The translations under genes were made by a program, and so were the position numbers. From positions 124,001 to 188,000 of the forward strand of contig QMIT01000011.1 in the NCBI GenBank assembly GCA_024434115.1: a stretch of 64,000 nucleotides of DNA, given 5' to 3'. Numbering within the stretch: the first letter of the stretch is position 1; every line of letters starts with the position of its first letter. Positions 52,743-61,668 of the stretch are shown here, piece after piece. The stretch comes from Chloroflexota bacterium (GTDB lineage Bacteria > Chloroflexota > Anaerolineae > Aggregatilineales > J027). The notes under the pieces were generated by a model. That model was not told the DNA's origin. It ran no database searches and saw nothing but the letters and a program-made list of their open reading frames with translations.

Positions 52743-53774
52743 TTAGCCCCCAAATGGGGTTGTGGGTCGCTGGCTAAATGTTTCAAGGCTGTCCTTCGCA
52801 ATGCTATAGGCGGTTTCGTCCACGCCAGCCAATAGTGCGGCAAAGCCGAGAATGATGAGCGCGGCGGCCCCAAATGCAATCGCCCAGTTGAGTGCCCGCT
52901 TAATCACGCGGTCATGGGCATAATCGTTCACCACATAACGCAGGCCGTTGAAACCGTGTATGACGACCAATGCCAAGAGTGCTCCATCGTAGATACGCCA
53001 AATCGCAATTCCAGCTACTAAATAGTCCCAGCGGCGGCCTACAAATTCAACCGCGCGGCCACTCTCGTTCACCAAATCAGTACCGACGACAGTATGACCC
53101 ACCGTCGTAATATCAAACACGCCTTGAATGAGGTGAATCATCAACAGGTGTCCAAAGACTAATGGGACAATCAATACACCGGAGAGGCGCATAAAACGCC
53201 ACATCCACGCGTCAAATTGACTGGGGCGGCGGTTCGGTTTGGCAGGATTGCGGGTTTCGCCTGTCACAAGGGCATAGGCCAATGATAGCAACAGCGCTGC
53301 TGCCAAAATCACGACGAAGCCGAGCAAGAATTGCGCTTGGGTTTCGATGATTTCGCTAATCGTTACAAAGTCAGGATTGGTGTCATAGTAATCCAATACG
53401 TGCCCGAACATCAGACCAAACACGGGGATCAGCAGCACAATGGTTGACGCCAAGACAATCATGGCGGCTTTTTGTTGGAGATGCCACCATTCCGGCCTAA
53501 AGTCAAAAATGACGATACGGAGACCATTGAGGGCGTGATAAACAACAGCAGCCGTGAGCGCGAATTCACCGAGCGTGAAAATGGGGCTTTGATATTCGGC
53601 AATGGCTTTCGCATAGAGGCTTGGGTAGAACGCGGCCCACGAGGTGTCAATGACGTGGAGAACCAAAAACAACAGAACTCCTAACCCTGAGACGCGGTGC
53701 AAAACCCAGCTCCACTGACCGAGTTTGCCTTTGTAGCGGAGGGTTTCTGTAATAGTTGTGACCAGAGTTGCCAT
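52743..53774 (-). CDS. Succinate dehydrogenase membrane anchor, SdhC-SdhD fusion
   Basis: The 343-residue protein holds two anchor-like halves. The first (about 20-135) has WSWVLHRVSGLGVLLFLVLHVID and VVYHALNGLRIVIFD, as in SdhC. The second (about 190-330) has WMWRFMRLSGVLIVPLVFGHLLMIHLI and LVVIHGFNGLRYVVNDY, the matching SdhD-type pattern. Histidines in the first and third helices of each half are candidates for haem b ligands. Most Sdh complexes use two separate anchors of about 120 residues. A promoter TTGCAA-N17-TATACT lies upstream. It is the first gene of the sdh operon. Confidence 0.88.
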   Translation of the reverse strand: MATLVTTITETLRYKGKLGQWSWVLHRVSGLGVLLFLVLHVIDTSWAAFYPSLYAKAIAEYQSPIFTLGEFALTAAVVYHALNGLRIVIFDFRPEWWHLQQKAAMIVLASTIVLLIPVFGLMFGHVLDYYDTNPDFVTISEIIETQAQFLLGFVVILAAALLLSLAYALVTGETRNPAKPNRRPSQFDAWMWRFMRLSGVLIVPLVFGHLLMIHLIQGVFDITTVGHTVVGTDLVNESGRAVEFVGRRWDYLVAGIAIWRIYDGALLALVVIHGFNGLRYVVNDYAHDRVIKRALNWAIAFGAAALIILGFAALLAGVDETAYSIAKDSLETFSQRPTTPFGG

Positions 53775-53843
53775 GCGGCAAATTCCTCGCTGTTGTAAGC
53801 GTTAGAATTAAAGATTAGTTTGAAAGTAGAAAGATGCTAACTC

Positions 53844-53872
53844 AGTATAGCGCCCCAAGAACGGCTTTGCAA
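53844..53872 (-). promoter_or_regulatory. Promoter of the sdh operon
   Basis: Minus-strand TTGCAA (53867-53872) and TATACT (53844-53849) are 17 bp apart. The start of transcription would be about 62 bp before sdhC(D). Confidence 0.75.
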
Positions 53873-53924
53873 AATATACCGATGATTGAAAATAAGCAAG
53901 TTGGCGGTAAAATAAGAAAAAGTG

Positions 53925-53939
53925 TTCGGATCATCCGAA
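53925..53939. promoter_or_regulatory. Small palindrome before hypothetical gene
   Basis: TTCGGAT, C, ATCCGAA is a perfect 7-bp inverted repeat, 21 bp before the ATG at 53961 and about 50 bp upstream of the sdh -35. It could be an operator for either gene. Confidence 0.35.
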
Positions 53940-53960
53940 ACGGTTTAGGAGTAGTTGCTG

Positions 53961-54275
53961 ATGACGGGTGTTCATTCTAATCACGATGCGGCATATGACG
54001 TATTGGCACAGGGATTCATCACTGCCATTGAAAGTTATGAGCGAGGCGAAATCAACAGTCGCGGGTTGGTACAGTTGGCCCAGCAAATTTCGACTCCCGA
54101 AGAAGTAGATCAAATGGGTGATGAACTCCTGAGTCATACATTTTGGGCCATGCGTCATTTAGTTCAACGTCCGGCGTGTTGGGCGCCGACCCCCGCTGAA
54201 TTGCGCTATTTACTGCGCTGTTTGCGCGGCGAGGAAGTATTTAGCCTCGAAATTGCCGAAAGCTTCCGTCAATAG
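53961..54275 (+). CDS. Hypothetical protein, 104 aa
   Basis: No family is recognised. The protein is helical and acidic (AAYDVLAQGFITAIESYERGEI, then STPEEVDQMGDELLSHTFWAMRHLVQRP) with a C-terminal AELRYLLRCLRGEEVFSLEIAESF. ATG at 53961 has AGGAG 9 bp upstream. It is followed 9 bp later by a YbaK-type gene, so the two are co-transcribed. Confidence 0.7.
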   Translation: MTGVHSNHDAAYDVLAQGFITAIESYERGEINSRGLVQLAQQISTPEEVDQMGDELLSHTFWAMRHLVQRPACWAPTPAELRYLLRCLRGEEVFSLEIAESFRQ

Positions 54276-54284
54276 GCGTGCCGC

Positions 54285-54779
54285 ATGTCGTCCAAAAAAC
54301 TCAATTCCATGCGTTTTCTCGAACAGCAAAAAATACCCTATGAGGTGTTCGAGTATGATGATAGTCGCCACAGCGCCGGTGAGGTAGCTGACTTGATTGG
54401 CGCTTCCGCCGATGAGGTTTATAAGACATTGGTCGTCATACCGGAAGACGTGGGCAGCAAAAAACCGCTGTTGGTGCTGTTGAGTGCCCCACAATCCCTC
54501 GATCTGAAAAAATTGGCCCGCGCAACAGGCTATAAAAAAGTGCGTATGGCGGCACATGATGAAGCCGAAAAATTGACCGGACTCAAGGTTGGTGGCATTT
54601 CATCGCTGGCCCTCACCCAGAAAAATTGGCCCGTGTATATTGACCAACGCGCCACCCAACTGACCCATATTTATATGAGTGCCGGACAGCGGGGCATGAA
54701 TTTACGTGTGCCTGTGGCAGATTTTATGAAGGTGCTCAAAGTGACGGCGGTAGATTGTGCGGAGGAATCGGGCAATTAG
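54285..54779 (+). CDS. ybaK: Cys-tRNA(Pro)/Cys-tRNA(Cys) deacylase, YbaK type
   Basis: The 164-residue protein is a YbaK editing domain closer to E. coli YbaK than the copy at 2771: RFLEQQKIPYEVFEYDDSRHSAGEVADLIGASADEVYKTLVVIPED, then the KKPLLVLLSAPQSLDLKKLARATGYKKVRMA region, and GLKVGGISSLALTQKNWPVYID. The catalytic Lys lies in EVYKTLV. It hydrolyses Cys-tRNA(Pro). It follows a small hypothetical gene by 9 bp. Confidence 0.92.
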   Translation: MSSKKLNSMRFLEQQKIPYEVFEYDDSRHSAGEVADLIGASADEVYKTLVVIPEDVGSKKPLLVLLSAPQSLDLKKLARATGYKKVRMAAHDEAEKLTGLKVGGISSLALTQKNWPVYIDQRATQLTHIYMSAGQRGMNLRVPVADFMKVLKVTAVDCAEESGN

Positions 54780-54786
54780 GGGTATT

Positions 54787-55308
54787 TTACCAACCTAATT
54801 CCTGCTGCAACTGCTCAACAGTGTGGTAAATAATCGGGCATAATCCCACCCCTCCCAAAATTTCCTCAAGTGTCCAGCGAAAATCCGGTGTAAAAACAGG
54901 ATACATCCGACAGCTTTCGGGCCGATGCTCATAGACGCTGCATAATGTACCCTTCAAAAATTGGCAGGGCTTGTGTCGAAAAATACCCCATTCTCCATTT
55001 TCGGCGGCGCGGTCACGGTCAATCGTATCGTTTAATAATTGCTCAAGGGGGATGAATGACCCAGCGGCAAGGCGCTCGGCATCGGATTCGGTTAAATAGA
55101 CATCCAGCGAACGGCAGCAGTTGGCGCACTGCTTACAATCAATCGCGGCGATGATGGGGGCGGCGATTTTTTCGACAAGGGCATCCAATTCCGCGTCGTT
55201 GCGTTCATCCAGTTCGACAAAATAGCGGAAGGCGTCGTAATCGTCGGCGCGACTGATGGCTTCGGCGGTGATGAAGGTTAGGTCAATCGAATATGGGTTC
55301 TCGCTCAT
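54787..55308 (-). CDS. YkgJ-family cysteine cluster protein
   Basis: The 173-residue protein has a zinc or iron-chelating Cys cluster: IDCKQCANCCRSLDVYLTESDAERLA, later CQFLKGTLCSVYEHRPESCRMYPVF. At least six Cys are arranged as CxxCxxCC plus CxxxxxxxC and C, the YkgJ (UPF0153) pattern. Function of the family is not established. The gene overlaps the preceding membrane-protein gene by 4 bp. Confidence 0.88.
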   Translation of the reverse strand: MSENPYSIDLTFITAEAISRADDYDAFRYFVELDERNDAELDALVEKIAAPIIAAIDCKQCANCCRSLDVYLTESDAERLAAGSFIPLEQLLNDTIDRDRAAENGEWGIFRHKPCQFLKGTLCSVYEHRPESCRMYPVFTPDFRWTLEEILGGVGLCPIIYHTVEQLQQELGW

Positions 55309-56795
55309 TCCGCAATGCGCTCAAAAATGGCTGCTAAGTCGTCCTCATGAATGATACGCCACTCATCGGGTTTTTCACGCAGGAGAGTCGCAAGGGCGCT
55401 GGTTTTATCCACCACCACCAGCCGAATATCATACTTATCTAACGGTTTGCGCCATTCTTTGGTGCCGAGCGTGGCGCGAAAATAATCCTTAAGGAATGAG
55501 TCGTCGTATAAATCGGTGCGCCCATCCACAAAAACGGGAATATCCGGCACGGCAAAAATGAAATAGCCCCCCCAGTTATATTCGTTAAACATTGGCCCCG
55601 CTGGATTATTTTCACGCAGATATTCAGCGGCTTCGACAGGTAAAAATTCTTCCTGATTTTCTTTGACCTGTTCCGTCGTCAGGGTCGAGCCGATTTTGGC
55701 AAGTGCCGCAAACAGCACCACAATTAACAAAATCCAATTGAGGCGGATTTGGCTGGCGGTGGGTTGGCGGGAGGGTGTTAATTTCCAATTGCGTTCGGTC
55801 AGCCACGCATCCACTTGGCGGGAGAGGACGGGGGTGGCAACCACCGCAAAAACGGCGATATTGCGTGAGGCCCACAATGCCAATAATGCCGTACCAGCGG
55901 TCAGGGCAAGGTCACTCCATGCCAAGCGATGACGGGTGCGACTGCCAAACACAATCACTGCCGCCAACAAGATCAAAAAGGGCCATGTCTGTACCATTTT
56001 GAAATCGGGCGAGCGCCATTCTTGAATGAATAGATTCAAAGTTTGGATGCCAGCGGTACGGAAAGGATACCAAATCATCTGTGGGCCATAGGGATTAAGG
56101 CTGAGTGCAAAAATGCTTATTAGCGTGACTAGCCCGATTTTTTGCAGACGTTTCCAATGGACGGCGTGTTCATCCTTTTTGTCTAAAAGATTACCAACCG
56201 CCTCACCGCCCAAAAAGCCGAATAAATAAATGAAACCGATGGCAAACCCCGCGTGTAGATTCGCCCACAGAATCATCATGACCGGAATGAGCCACAGTCG
56301 GTCACTCTGCTTGTACTTATAGAGATAGAGCAAATATAACACGACGGTACTCAGCAAAAATGAGAACATCTGGGGGCGGGGTGTCCAGAAAATCGCGGCG
56401 GTGGCGGCTCCAATCACCAAAACGAACATTTTGCTGTAGACATTGCCCGCACACAAGCGATAAATCAGCGCCATGCCCGCCGTCGCCAAAATCGCGGTAA
56501 ATAGGGCCAAGCCAATTGTGCCGCTGTCCGCCGGGTCGCCATCACCCCCGGTCAGCTTATACGACCTATAGAGGGCAATTTGGGCCAGCCAACTTTGGTC
56601 AATCCAATCCTTGCCACGCAGGGTATGGGAAAATTCGTCGCGGGTCGGGATTTTGCCCTCGTCCAAAATCGCTTTGCCGCTGCGGAGATGCCACCATGTA
56701 TCGGTATCAAGGGGAACACGCACCGCCATTGCAAACAGGAGAATGAACAAAATCCACACGGCAAGTCGTTCGATGGTCAAGGTGCGAAATGGCAC
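55305..56795 (-). CDS. Polytopic membrane protein, glycosyltransferase-like
   Basis: About ten membrane helices and a soluble C-terminal part of about 110 residues make up this 496-residue protein. The first loop has VPLDTDTWWHLRSGKAILDEG and PTRDEFSHTLRGKDWIDQSWLAQIALY, a signature seen in uncharacterised membrane proteins resembling RgtA/PMT-type (GT-C) glycosyltransferases; the Asp pair fits a GT-C active site. The C-terminal part has FNEYNWGGYFIFAVPDIPVFVDGRTDLYDD. It probably transfers sugars from lipid carriers, but this is inference. It lies near exopolysaccharide genes. Confidence 0.7.
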   Translation of the reverse strand: MPFRTLTIERLAVWILFILLFAMAVRVPLDTDTWWHLRSGKAILDEGKIPTRDEFSHTLRGKDWIDQSWLAQIALYRSYKLTGGDGDPADSGTIGLALFTAILATAGMALIYRLCAGNVYSKMFVLVIGAATAAIFWTPRPQMFSFLLSTVVLYLLYLYKYKQSDRLWLIPVMMILWANLHAGFAIGFIYLFGFLGGEAVGNLLDKKDEHAVHWKRLQKIGLVTLISIFALSLNPYGPQMIWYPFRTAGIQTLNLFIQEWRSPDFKMVQTWPFLILLAAVIVFGSRTRHRLAWSDLALTAGTALLALWASRNIAVFAVVATPVLSRQVDAWLTERNWKLTPSRQPTASQIRLNWILLIVVLFAALAKIGSTLTTEQVKENQEEFLPVEAAEYLRENNPAGPMFNEYNWGGYFIFAVPDIPVFVDGRTDLYDDSFLKDYFRATLGTKEWRKPLDKYDIRLVVVDKTSALATLLREKPDEWRIIHEDDLAAIFERIAE

Positions 56796-56933
56796 AGGCA
56801 GACACTCCTTTGGTCTAAAAACTCTTTCCTATGCTACTCGAATTAGCTGGAAAAGGCCATTTACGAAGCATTGCGGACAATGATATGATTGCGGGTCACT
56901 GTTCCCCAAAATTAAGAATTGGAGATTTAAACA

Positions 56934-57593
56934 ATGGCTGAAACTTCTACTCGCTGGCGTGAGGCGCTGGCGGATAATAACCACCCGCTTTATAAGGCGG
57001 CATGGCTTGTTTTTACGGATCGTATTTCGGCGGAGATGGCCTTTGAACATCTGAAAGATGCCCAAGAGACCGTCGTGCCGTTTTTAAATGAACTTTTGGC
57101 CGACGACAGCTTGTTTGATAACGATTCTCCCGGCAAAGGGATCGCCCCTGCTAATGCTGTCCGGTTGTTGGGGGAATATCAGGCGCGTGAGGCCCTCCCC
57201 AAGATTCTGGAACTCTATGCAGATTCAACTGGCGGTGCCATGCGAAGTGCAGGGATTTACGCAGTCAATAAATTTGGGCCAGAAGTCTTGGATCAGATTA
57301 TCGAATGGGCAGGCGAAGACGGAACACGACGACCCAAAGCGGCTGCATTGATCGTTGAAATTGGGGTAGGTAATGACAAAGCCTTTGAAACCCTGCTGAG
57401 TTGGATTGATCCCGAAGTCAGCGGCCTTGAATATTATGCCCGCTATCTAACCAAGGTTAATCCCGAAGCCGCCATTACTGCCTTAGAAAAACTATCGAAG
57501 GATACGCGGTTTCATGGGGATGTGCGCCGCCGCTTCAAAGACCGCATCAAAGAAGCGCGGCAGGCACTTAAGGCTGCACAACCGACGAGCTAA
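56934..57593 (+). CDS. HEAT-repeat protein
   Basis: The 219-residue protein consists of helical repeats: AFEHLKDAQETVVPFLNELLAD, AVRLLGEYQAREALPKILELYAD, AIYAVNKFGPEVLDQIIEWAG-like units, and AALIVEIGVGNDKAFETLLSWI. The repeat pattern is that of HEAT/PBS-lyase-like adaptors, which bind other proteins; no enzyme site is present. It is a single-gene unit read away from the membrane-protein gene and ends at a stem-loop shared with the convergent ligase gene. Confidence 0.8.
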   Translation: MAETSTRWREALADNNHPLYKAAWLVFTDRISAEMAFEHLKDAQETVVPFLNELLADDSLFDNDSPGKGIAPANAVRLLGEYQAREALPKILELYADSTGGAMRSAGIYAVNKFGPEVLDQIIEWAGEDGTRRPKAAALIVEIGVGNDKAFETLLSWIDPEVSGLEYYARYLTKVNPEAAITALEKLSKDTRFHGDVRRRFKDRIKEARQALKAAQPTS

Positions 57594-57598
57594 TTACA

Positions 57599-57632
57599 AA
57601 AGGGCAGGCGATCACTCACCTGTCCTTTATTA
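57599..57632. terminator. Stem-loop terminator between convergent genes
   Basis: AAAGGGCAGG pairs with CCTGTCCTTT (10 bp, one G-U) around a 10-nt loop, with ATTATTTAT following on the plus strand. It lies between the HEAT and ligase genes. Confidence 0.65.
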
Positions 57633-57633
57633 T

Positions 57634-60168
57634 TTATGGGTTCAGCCGATCATGGGCCGCTTGAATATAGGGGTCTTGTTCCAAGATGGCTTCATACACA
57701 TCGTTTGGATCGGTATCGGGGTCATCGTCAGCAGCATAACGCTCGGCCAACAAGAACCACCCCGCGTAATAATCCGTGTTGCGACCAATGACAGGCAGTT
57801 GGGGCAAATAATCAAATGCGCCGGGTCGCAAAAACGTCACTTGGGCAAAATATTCGACCTGCGCCCGTACCTGCACGCTGTCAGCCAACTGCTGATTAAA
57901 CAACTCATCATCGGCGGGAACATCCTCGCGGTCAAGTTTTATCAATGCCAAGAGGTAATGGGCACGGGCGGCATCGGCTGGTGAAACAAACAAAGCTTTT
58001 CGGGCATCGGCTTCAGCTTCATCCAAATTGCCTAAGCGATAATTAGCTTCGGCCCGACCCACATAGGCTCTGGCAAGTATGCCATCGAATTCAATCGCTC
58101 GGCTAAACCACTGAATGGCTTCTTCATATGTTTGCTGACTCAGTGCATATTCCCCTATCGCATTGAGTTCTTTGGGATCAATCGAGTTTTCAGCTTGGCC
58201 GTTCGTCATAGAGGGCCTTTGGAAACCTCGATAGGCCGCCATCAGAAATTGATTAGTGGTGGTCGTTTGGCGATAAAACACACTCAGGGCGGAACTTCGA
58301 GCGGTATATTGTTGGCCCTGATCCCAAAAGGCGGACTGGGTGATCTGAGTATCCAACCGCAGGGCTTCTCGATACGAGGTCGCAGCGGCGGTATCAAGTG
58401 GATTTTGCCCAGCGGCAAGGGCACGTTCTTCAATGACCTGCCCCAACAGCAAATGATATTCGGCTTTGTAGGAATTATTATCTATGGCGAGTTGGAGATG
58501 GTCGGCGGCTTTTGGTAAATTACCCTTTTGCCAATACAATGCAGCGAGATTGGCTTGGGCAATATCAAAGGTTGGAAATTCGGCGAGAGCCTCTTCATAA
58601 GCTAGGATGGCCTCATCCAGATATTGCTCTGGCTGATCTTCCGCCAGCAGGCCCAGCACATAGGCCACTTGGAAATCATAGAGACCTAATGCCGGATCAA
58701 GGTCACAGGCATTTTCGGCACGTTCGAGGGCGGTATCCAGATCATCTTTTTGAATGGCGATGTTGCTGCGAAAGAATTCGGCGTTTGCCATGTTAACTGG
58801 CACAAACCATATGGCATATAAAATTACCACACCTAACGCAACGGGCCGTAGATAACGGGTTATTGTCGTGGGTGCTTGAACTGGTGCTGGATTTTCGGGG
58901 CTGTATTTTCCGGCAAAGGTATAGGCTGCTAGAATCAAGATGGGTAGGACGGAGGTGGTTAATATAAACGCATCCACCATGTTGTTGACCGACATGCCGA
59001 TCATCGCGGCGAGAATCCCCTCAAGTCGGATGCGACGGGCGGGGTCAGCCGACTGCCACTCTTTACGCCATGCTTGTAGATAGGCCGCCGTAAGCCACAG
59101 CAAAATCAGCAGACCGGGGATGCCTGTCTCTGAACTGACATTCAATAACACATTATGGGCGGTTGCCAGTTGATTGTCATCAATCGAGGGGTCACGGTAT
59201 TCCCGTGAAACCGCCCCAAACTCGCGCACACCAAAACCCGTCAGCGGGCGATCAACCGTCATCTCAATAGCGCTGTTCCACATATCGAGGCGGCCTTTGT
59301 CTTGGTCAATGACATTTGTGCCGCGCACCACGCTGGCAGCTACCAGTAGCAAAATCAGGCCCACCAAAAAACCGCCAATCGCCAGCGGCATGACCAATTT
59401 GGGTGGATATTTAGTCGAACGCGCAGACCAGCGATAGAGCCAAAAAGCCGCTAGTGTGCCGCCCACTGCCAATGTCGCCAGCCAGCCGCCGCGTGATAAG
59501 GCCAAAAATTCGACGCCGAGCAAACCCACCGAGAGCAATAATAGGCCGATACGATTATCCTTTTGGGCAGCCGTCAACCCCCAACAAAAGGTCACAGGCA
59601 AAACGAGCGCAACCCAATTACCTAAAACGGTGCTGTTATTGAGTGCTAGGGTCAAGCGATGGATATAGGGGGGAACAAGGCCCGCGCCATCAATGGTAAT
59701 CCACCCCTGTGTGAATCCACCGAAGCCAAGCCCGATATACCATGAAATCATTTCGAGGGCGCTGACCAGTACAATCACCCCGCCTGTCAGGGCCAATGCT
59801 TCCATCACCCAGCGCTGGCGTCCACGTCGCATGAGGTCAACCAACCCATAAAAGGTCATGAAATGCACCAAAAAGCGCCACAACCCCTCCATGCTGACCC
59901 GTATATCCCGCGACAGCAGTGACGTAACAATCAGCCACCCTGCTCCAACCGCAAGGGGCATATCAAGGGGCGTGCTGGGCCACAGGCGACCTTTCCGGAG
60001 GGATGAAATCAACCACCCTGCCAGCACCCCTGTCACCACAATTTCGAAGAGGATGTTTAGGAAAAAATAGAAATCCGAATAATACGTGCCTCCAATGAGG
60101 CTGACATATAAAACAAGGATAATGACACCGAGACGTTGAAATCGCTCGGAACGACTAAGGGTGGGCAT
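57634..60168 (-). CDS. O-antigen ligase/polymerase-like protein with TPR tail
   Basis: Residues 1-430 form about twelve membrane helices with the Wzy/WaaL loop TGFGVREFGAVSREYRDPSIDDNQLATAHNVLLNVSSETGIPGLLILLW. The HN pair in ATAHNVLL and an upstream Arg are typical of O-antigen ligases and polymerases. The last 400 residues are TPR repeats (DLDTALERAENACDLDPALGLYDFQVAYVLG, EAILAYEEALAEFPTFDIAQANLAALYWQKG, and ARAYVGRAEANYRLGNLDEAEADARKAL). ATG at 60168 with AGGGA upstream is preferred to a TTG 18 bp earlier. It follows the sugar-transferase gene directly, so both act in exopolysaccharide or glycan assembly. Confidence 0.88.
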   Translation of the reverse strand: MPTLSRSERFQRLGVIILVLYVSLIGGTYYSDFYFFLNILFEIVVTGVLAGWLISSLRKGRLWPSTPLDMPLAVGAGWLIVTSLLSRDIRVSMEGLWRFLVHFMTFYGLVDLMRRGRQRWVMEALALTGGVIVLVSALEMISWYIGLGFGGFTQGWITIDGAGLVPPYIHRLTLALNNSTVLGNWVALVLPVTFCWGLTAAQKDNRIGLLLLSVGLLGVEFLALSRGGWLATLAVGGTLAAFWLYRWSARSTKYPPKLVMPLAIGGFLVGLILLLVAASVVRGTNVIDQDKGRLDMWNSAIEMTVDRPLTGFGVREFGAVSREYRDPSIDDNQLATAHNVLLNVSSETGIPGLLILLWLTAAYLQAWRKEWQSADPARRIRLEGILAAMIGMSVNNMVDAFILTTSVLPILILAAYTFAGKYSPENPAPVQAPTTITRYLRPVALGVVILYAIWFVPVNMANAEFFRSNIAIQKDDLDTALERAENACDLDPALGLYDFQVAYVLGLLAEDQPEQYLDEAILAYEEALAEFPTFDIAQANLAALYWQKGNLPKAADHLQLAIDNNSYKAEYHLLLGQVIEERALAAGQNPLDTAAATSYREALRLDTQITQSAFWDQGQQYTARSSALSVFYRQTTTTNQFLMAAYRGFQRPSMTNGQAENSIDPKELNAIGEYALSQQTYEEAIQWFSRAIEFDGILARAYVGRAEANYRLGNLDEAEADARKALFVSPADAARAHYLLALIKLDREDVPADDELFNQQLADSVQVRAQVEYFAQVTFLRPGAFDYLPQLPVIGRNTDYYAGWFLLAERYAADDDPDTDPNDVYEAILEQDPYIQAAHDRLNP

Positions 60169-60172
60169 CGTG

Positions 60173-61600
60173 TTATGTCCCTGCAAATGAAATCATCTTG
60201 CCAATTGTGCGAATCATAATTTGTAAATCGAGCGCCAACGATTGATGGCGAATGTAATAAAGATCGTATTGAAGCTTAATTAGGGCATCCTCGACGCTGC
60301 TGCCATAAGGATAACGTACCTGTGCCCAGCCCGTCGCGCCGGGTCGCACCAGATGGCGGGTGCGATAGAATGGGATTTCTTCGGATAGCTGCTCTACAAA
60401 AAAGGGTCGTTCGGGGCGTGGGCCGACCAAGCTCATATCCCCTTTAAGGATATTGATAAACTGGGGTAGTTCATCCATACGGGTTTTACGCATCATTTTG
60501 CCCATGCGGGTAACACGGGCATCATTTTTGTCGGCCCACTGTGGGCCTGCTTGTTCGGCATCCGAGCGCATGGAACGCAGCTTGATGATTTTGAATAACT
60601 TACCCCCCTTGCCCACTCGTTCTTGGGTATAAAAAATGCCGCCGGGGGATTCGAGCCGTATAGCAAGGGCGATGAAGGGCAGCATCAAGCCAAAACCCAC
60701 AAGGCCTATCAGCGAAAGGCCAACATCCAGCAGACGTTTAATCGGGATAAAGGGGTTAAAGATGGATTCGGGTTCCAGCGGCAGCACCACCGCCCAATCG
60801 TCCATGCCGACGTGCTCAATCGGCACGCGCCCGGTAATTTGCTCATACAGCAGGGCCATCGGGACAATCGCTACACCCTGTTCATAACAATCCAGCACCC
60901 CCTGAAAAATCGTACCGGGGAGTTGACTGCCATAGGCCAATACAATTTCGGAGACTCCCAACCGCTGGACGATGTTGGGTAGGGGTTCACCATCTACGCC
61001 ATAGATTGGAAAACTCTCGCTTAGGGTATCGTCGGGGTCGAAAGCTGCGACCAAGCCGACCACCTCATATTCATCCGTTGCTTCTTCACGCAGGACTTTG
61101 ATGATGGTACGGGCAGCCCACCCTGCTCCGACGATTAAAGCACGCCGTTGCAGGCCAAATCGCCGCGCAAAAAATGACCACCAGATGGCCCGCCACAATA
61201 AGATAAGGGCAAATGAGAGGACACTGTAATACAGGATAAACAAACGCGGCAGGGTTTCTCGCGGTGAAAAGAAGAAGATGACTAAGTAGACCATCAGCAG
61301 TTGTAATTCAATGAGCAGCAACCGCCGAAAGCCATTCCAGAAATTCGCCGAAATCCGCAGGTTATAAAAATCACTGGCGCTGGCAAGGGTTTGATATAGT
61401 ACCCACAATACCGGAAACCACCAACTGTTGCTCACTAAAAAATCGGCATTAAATTCAAGGCGGGTCTGATCAACTTCTGACCAAATCGCCAATGCCCCAA
61501 TCACCGCCAGCAAAATGGCTATGGCATCACCGATTTTGAGTAGAGTACGGCGCTCTGAAATTTTAAGTTGCAGGGTGCTTGGGCGTGTGGTATTTTCCAT
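60173..61600 (-). CDS. Polyprenyl-phosphate sugar-1-phosphate transferase
   Basis: The 475-residue protein is a WbaP/WcaJ-type initiating enzyme of exopolysaccharide synthesis. Four or five N-terminal membrane helices are followed by a nucleotide-binding CoA-binding-like domain (RALIVGAGWAARTIIKVLREEA, about 145-260). The catalytic bac_transf domain begins FIPIKRLLDVGLSLIGLVGFGLMLP, then ESPGGIFYTQERVGKGGKLFKIIKLRSM, RMDELPQFINILKGDMSLVGPRPERPFF, and LVRPGATGWAQVRYPYG. It adds a sugar phosphate to undecaprenyl phosphate. ATG at 61600 (GGGATG upstream) is preferred. It is upstream of the ligase gene and 65 bp after the YfhO gene. Confidence 0.94.
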   Translation of the reverse strand: MENTTRPSTLQLKISERRTLLKIGDAIAILLAVIGALAIWSEVDQTRLEFNADFLVSNSWWFPVLWVLYQTLASASDFYNLRISANFWNGFRRLLLIELQLLMVYLVIFFFSPRETLPRLFILYYSVLSFALILLWRAIWWSFFARRFGLQRRALIVGAGWAARTIIKVLREEATDEYEVVGLVAAFDPDDTLSESFPIYGVDGEPLPNIVQRLGVSEIVLAYGSQLPGTIFQGVLDCYEQGVAIVPMALLYEQITGRVPIEHVGMDDWAVVLPLEPESIFNPFIPIKRLLDVGLSLIGLVGFGLMLPFIALAIRLESPGGIFYTQERVGKGGKLFKIIKLRSMRSDAEQAGPQWADKNDARVTRMGKMMRKTRMDELPQFINILKGDMSLVGPRPERPFFVEQLSEEIPFYRTRHLVRPGATGWAQVRYPYGSSVEDALIKLQYDLYYIRHQSLALDLQIMIRTIGKMISFAGT

Positions 61601-61668
61601 CAATCATCCCATTTTGCTGAAGTGGTTATTACCCATTATAGGCCATTCTCAAATTCGCACTTCCCACC

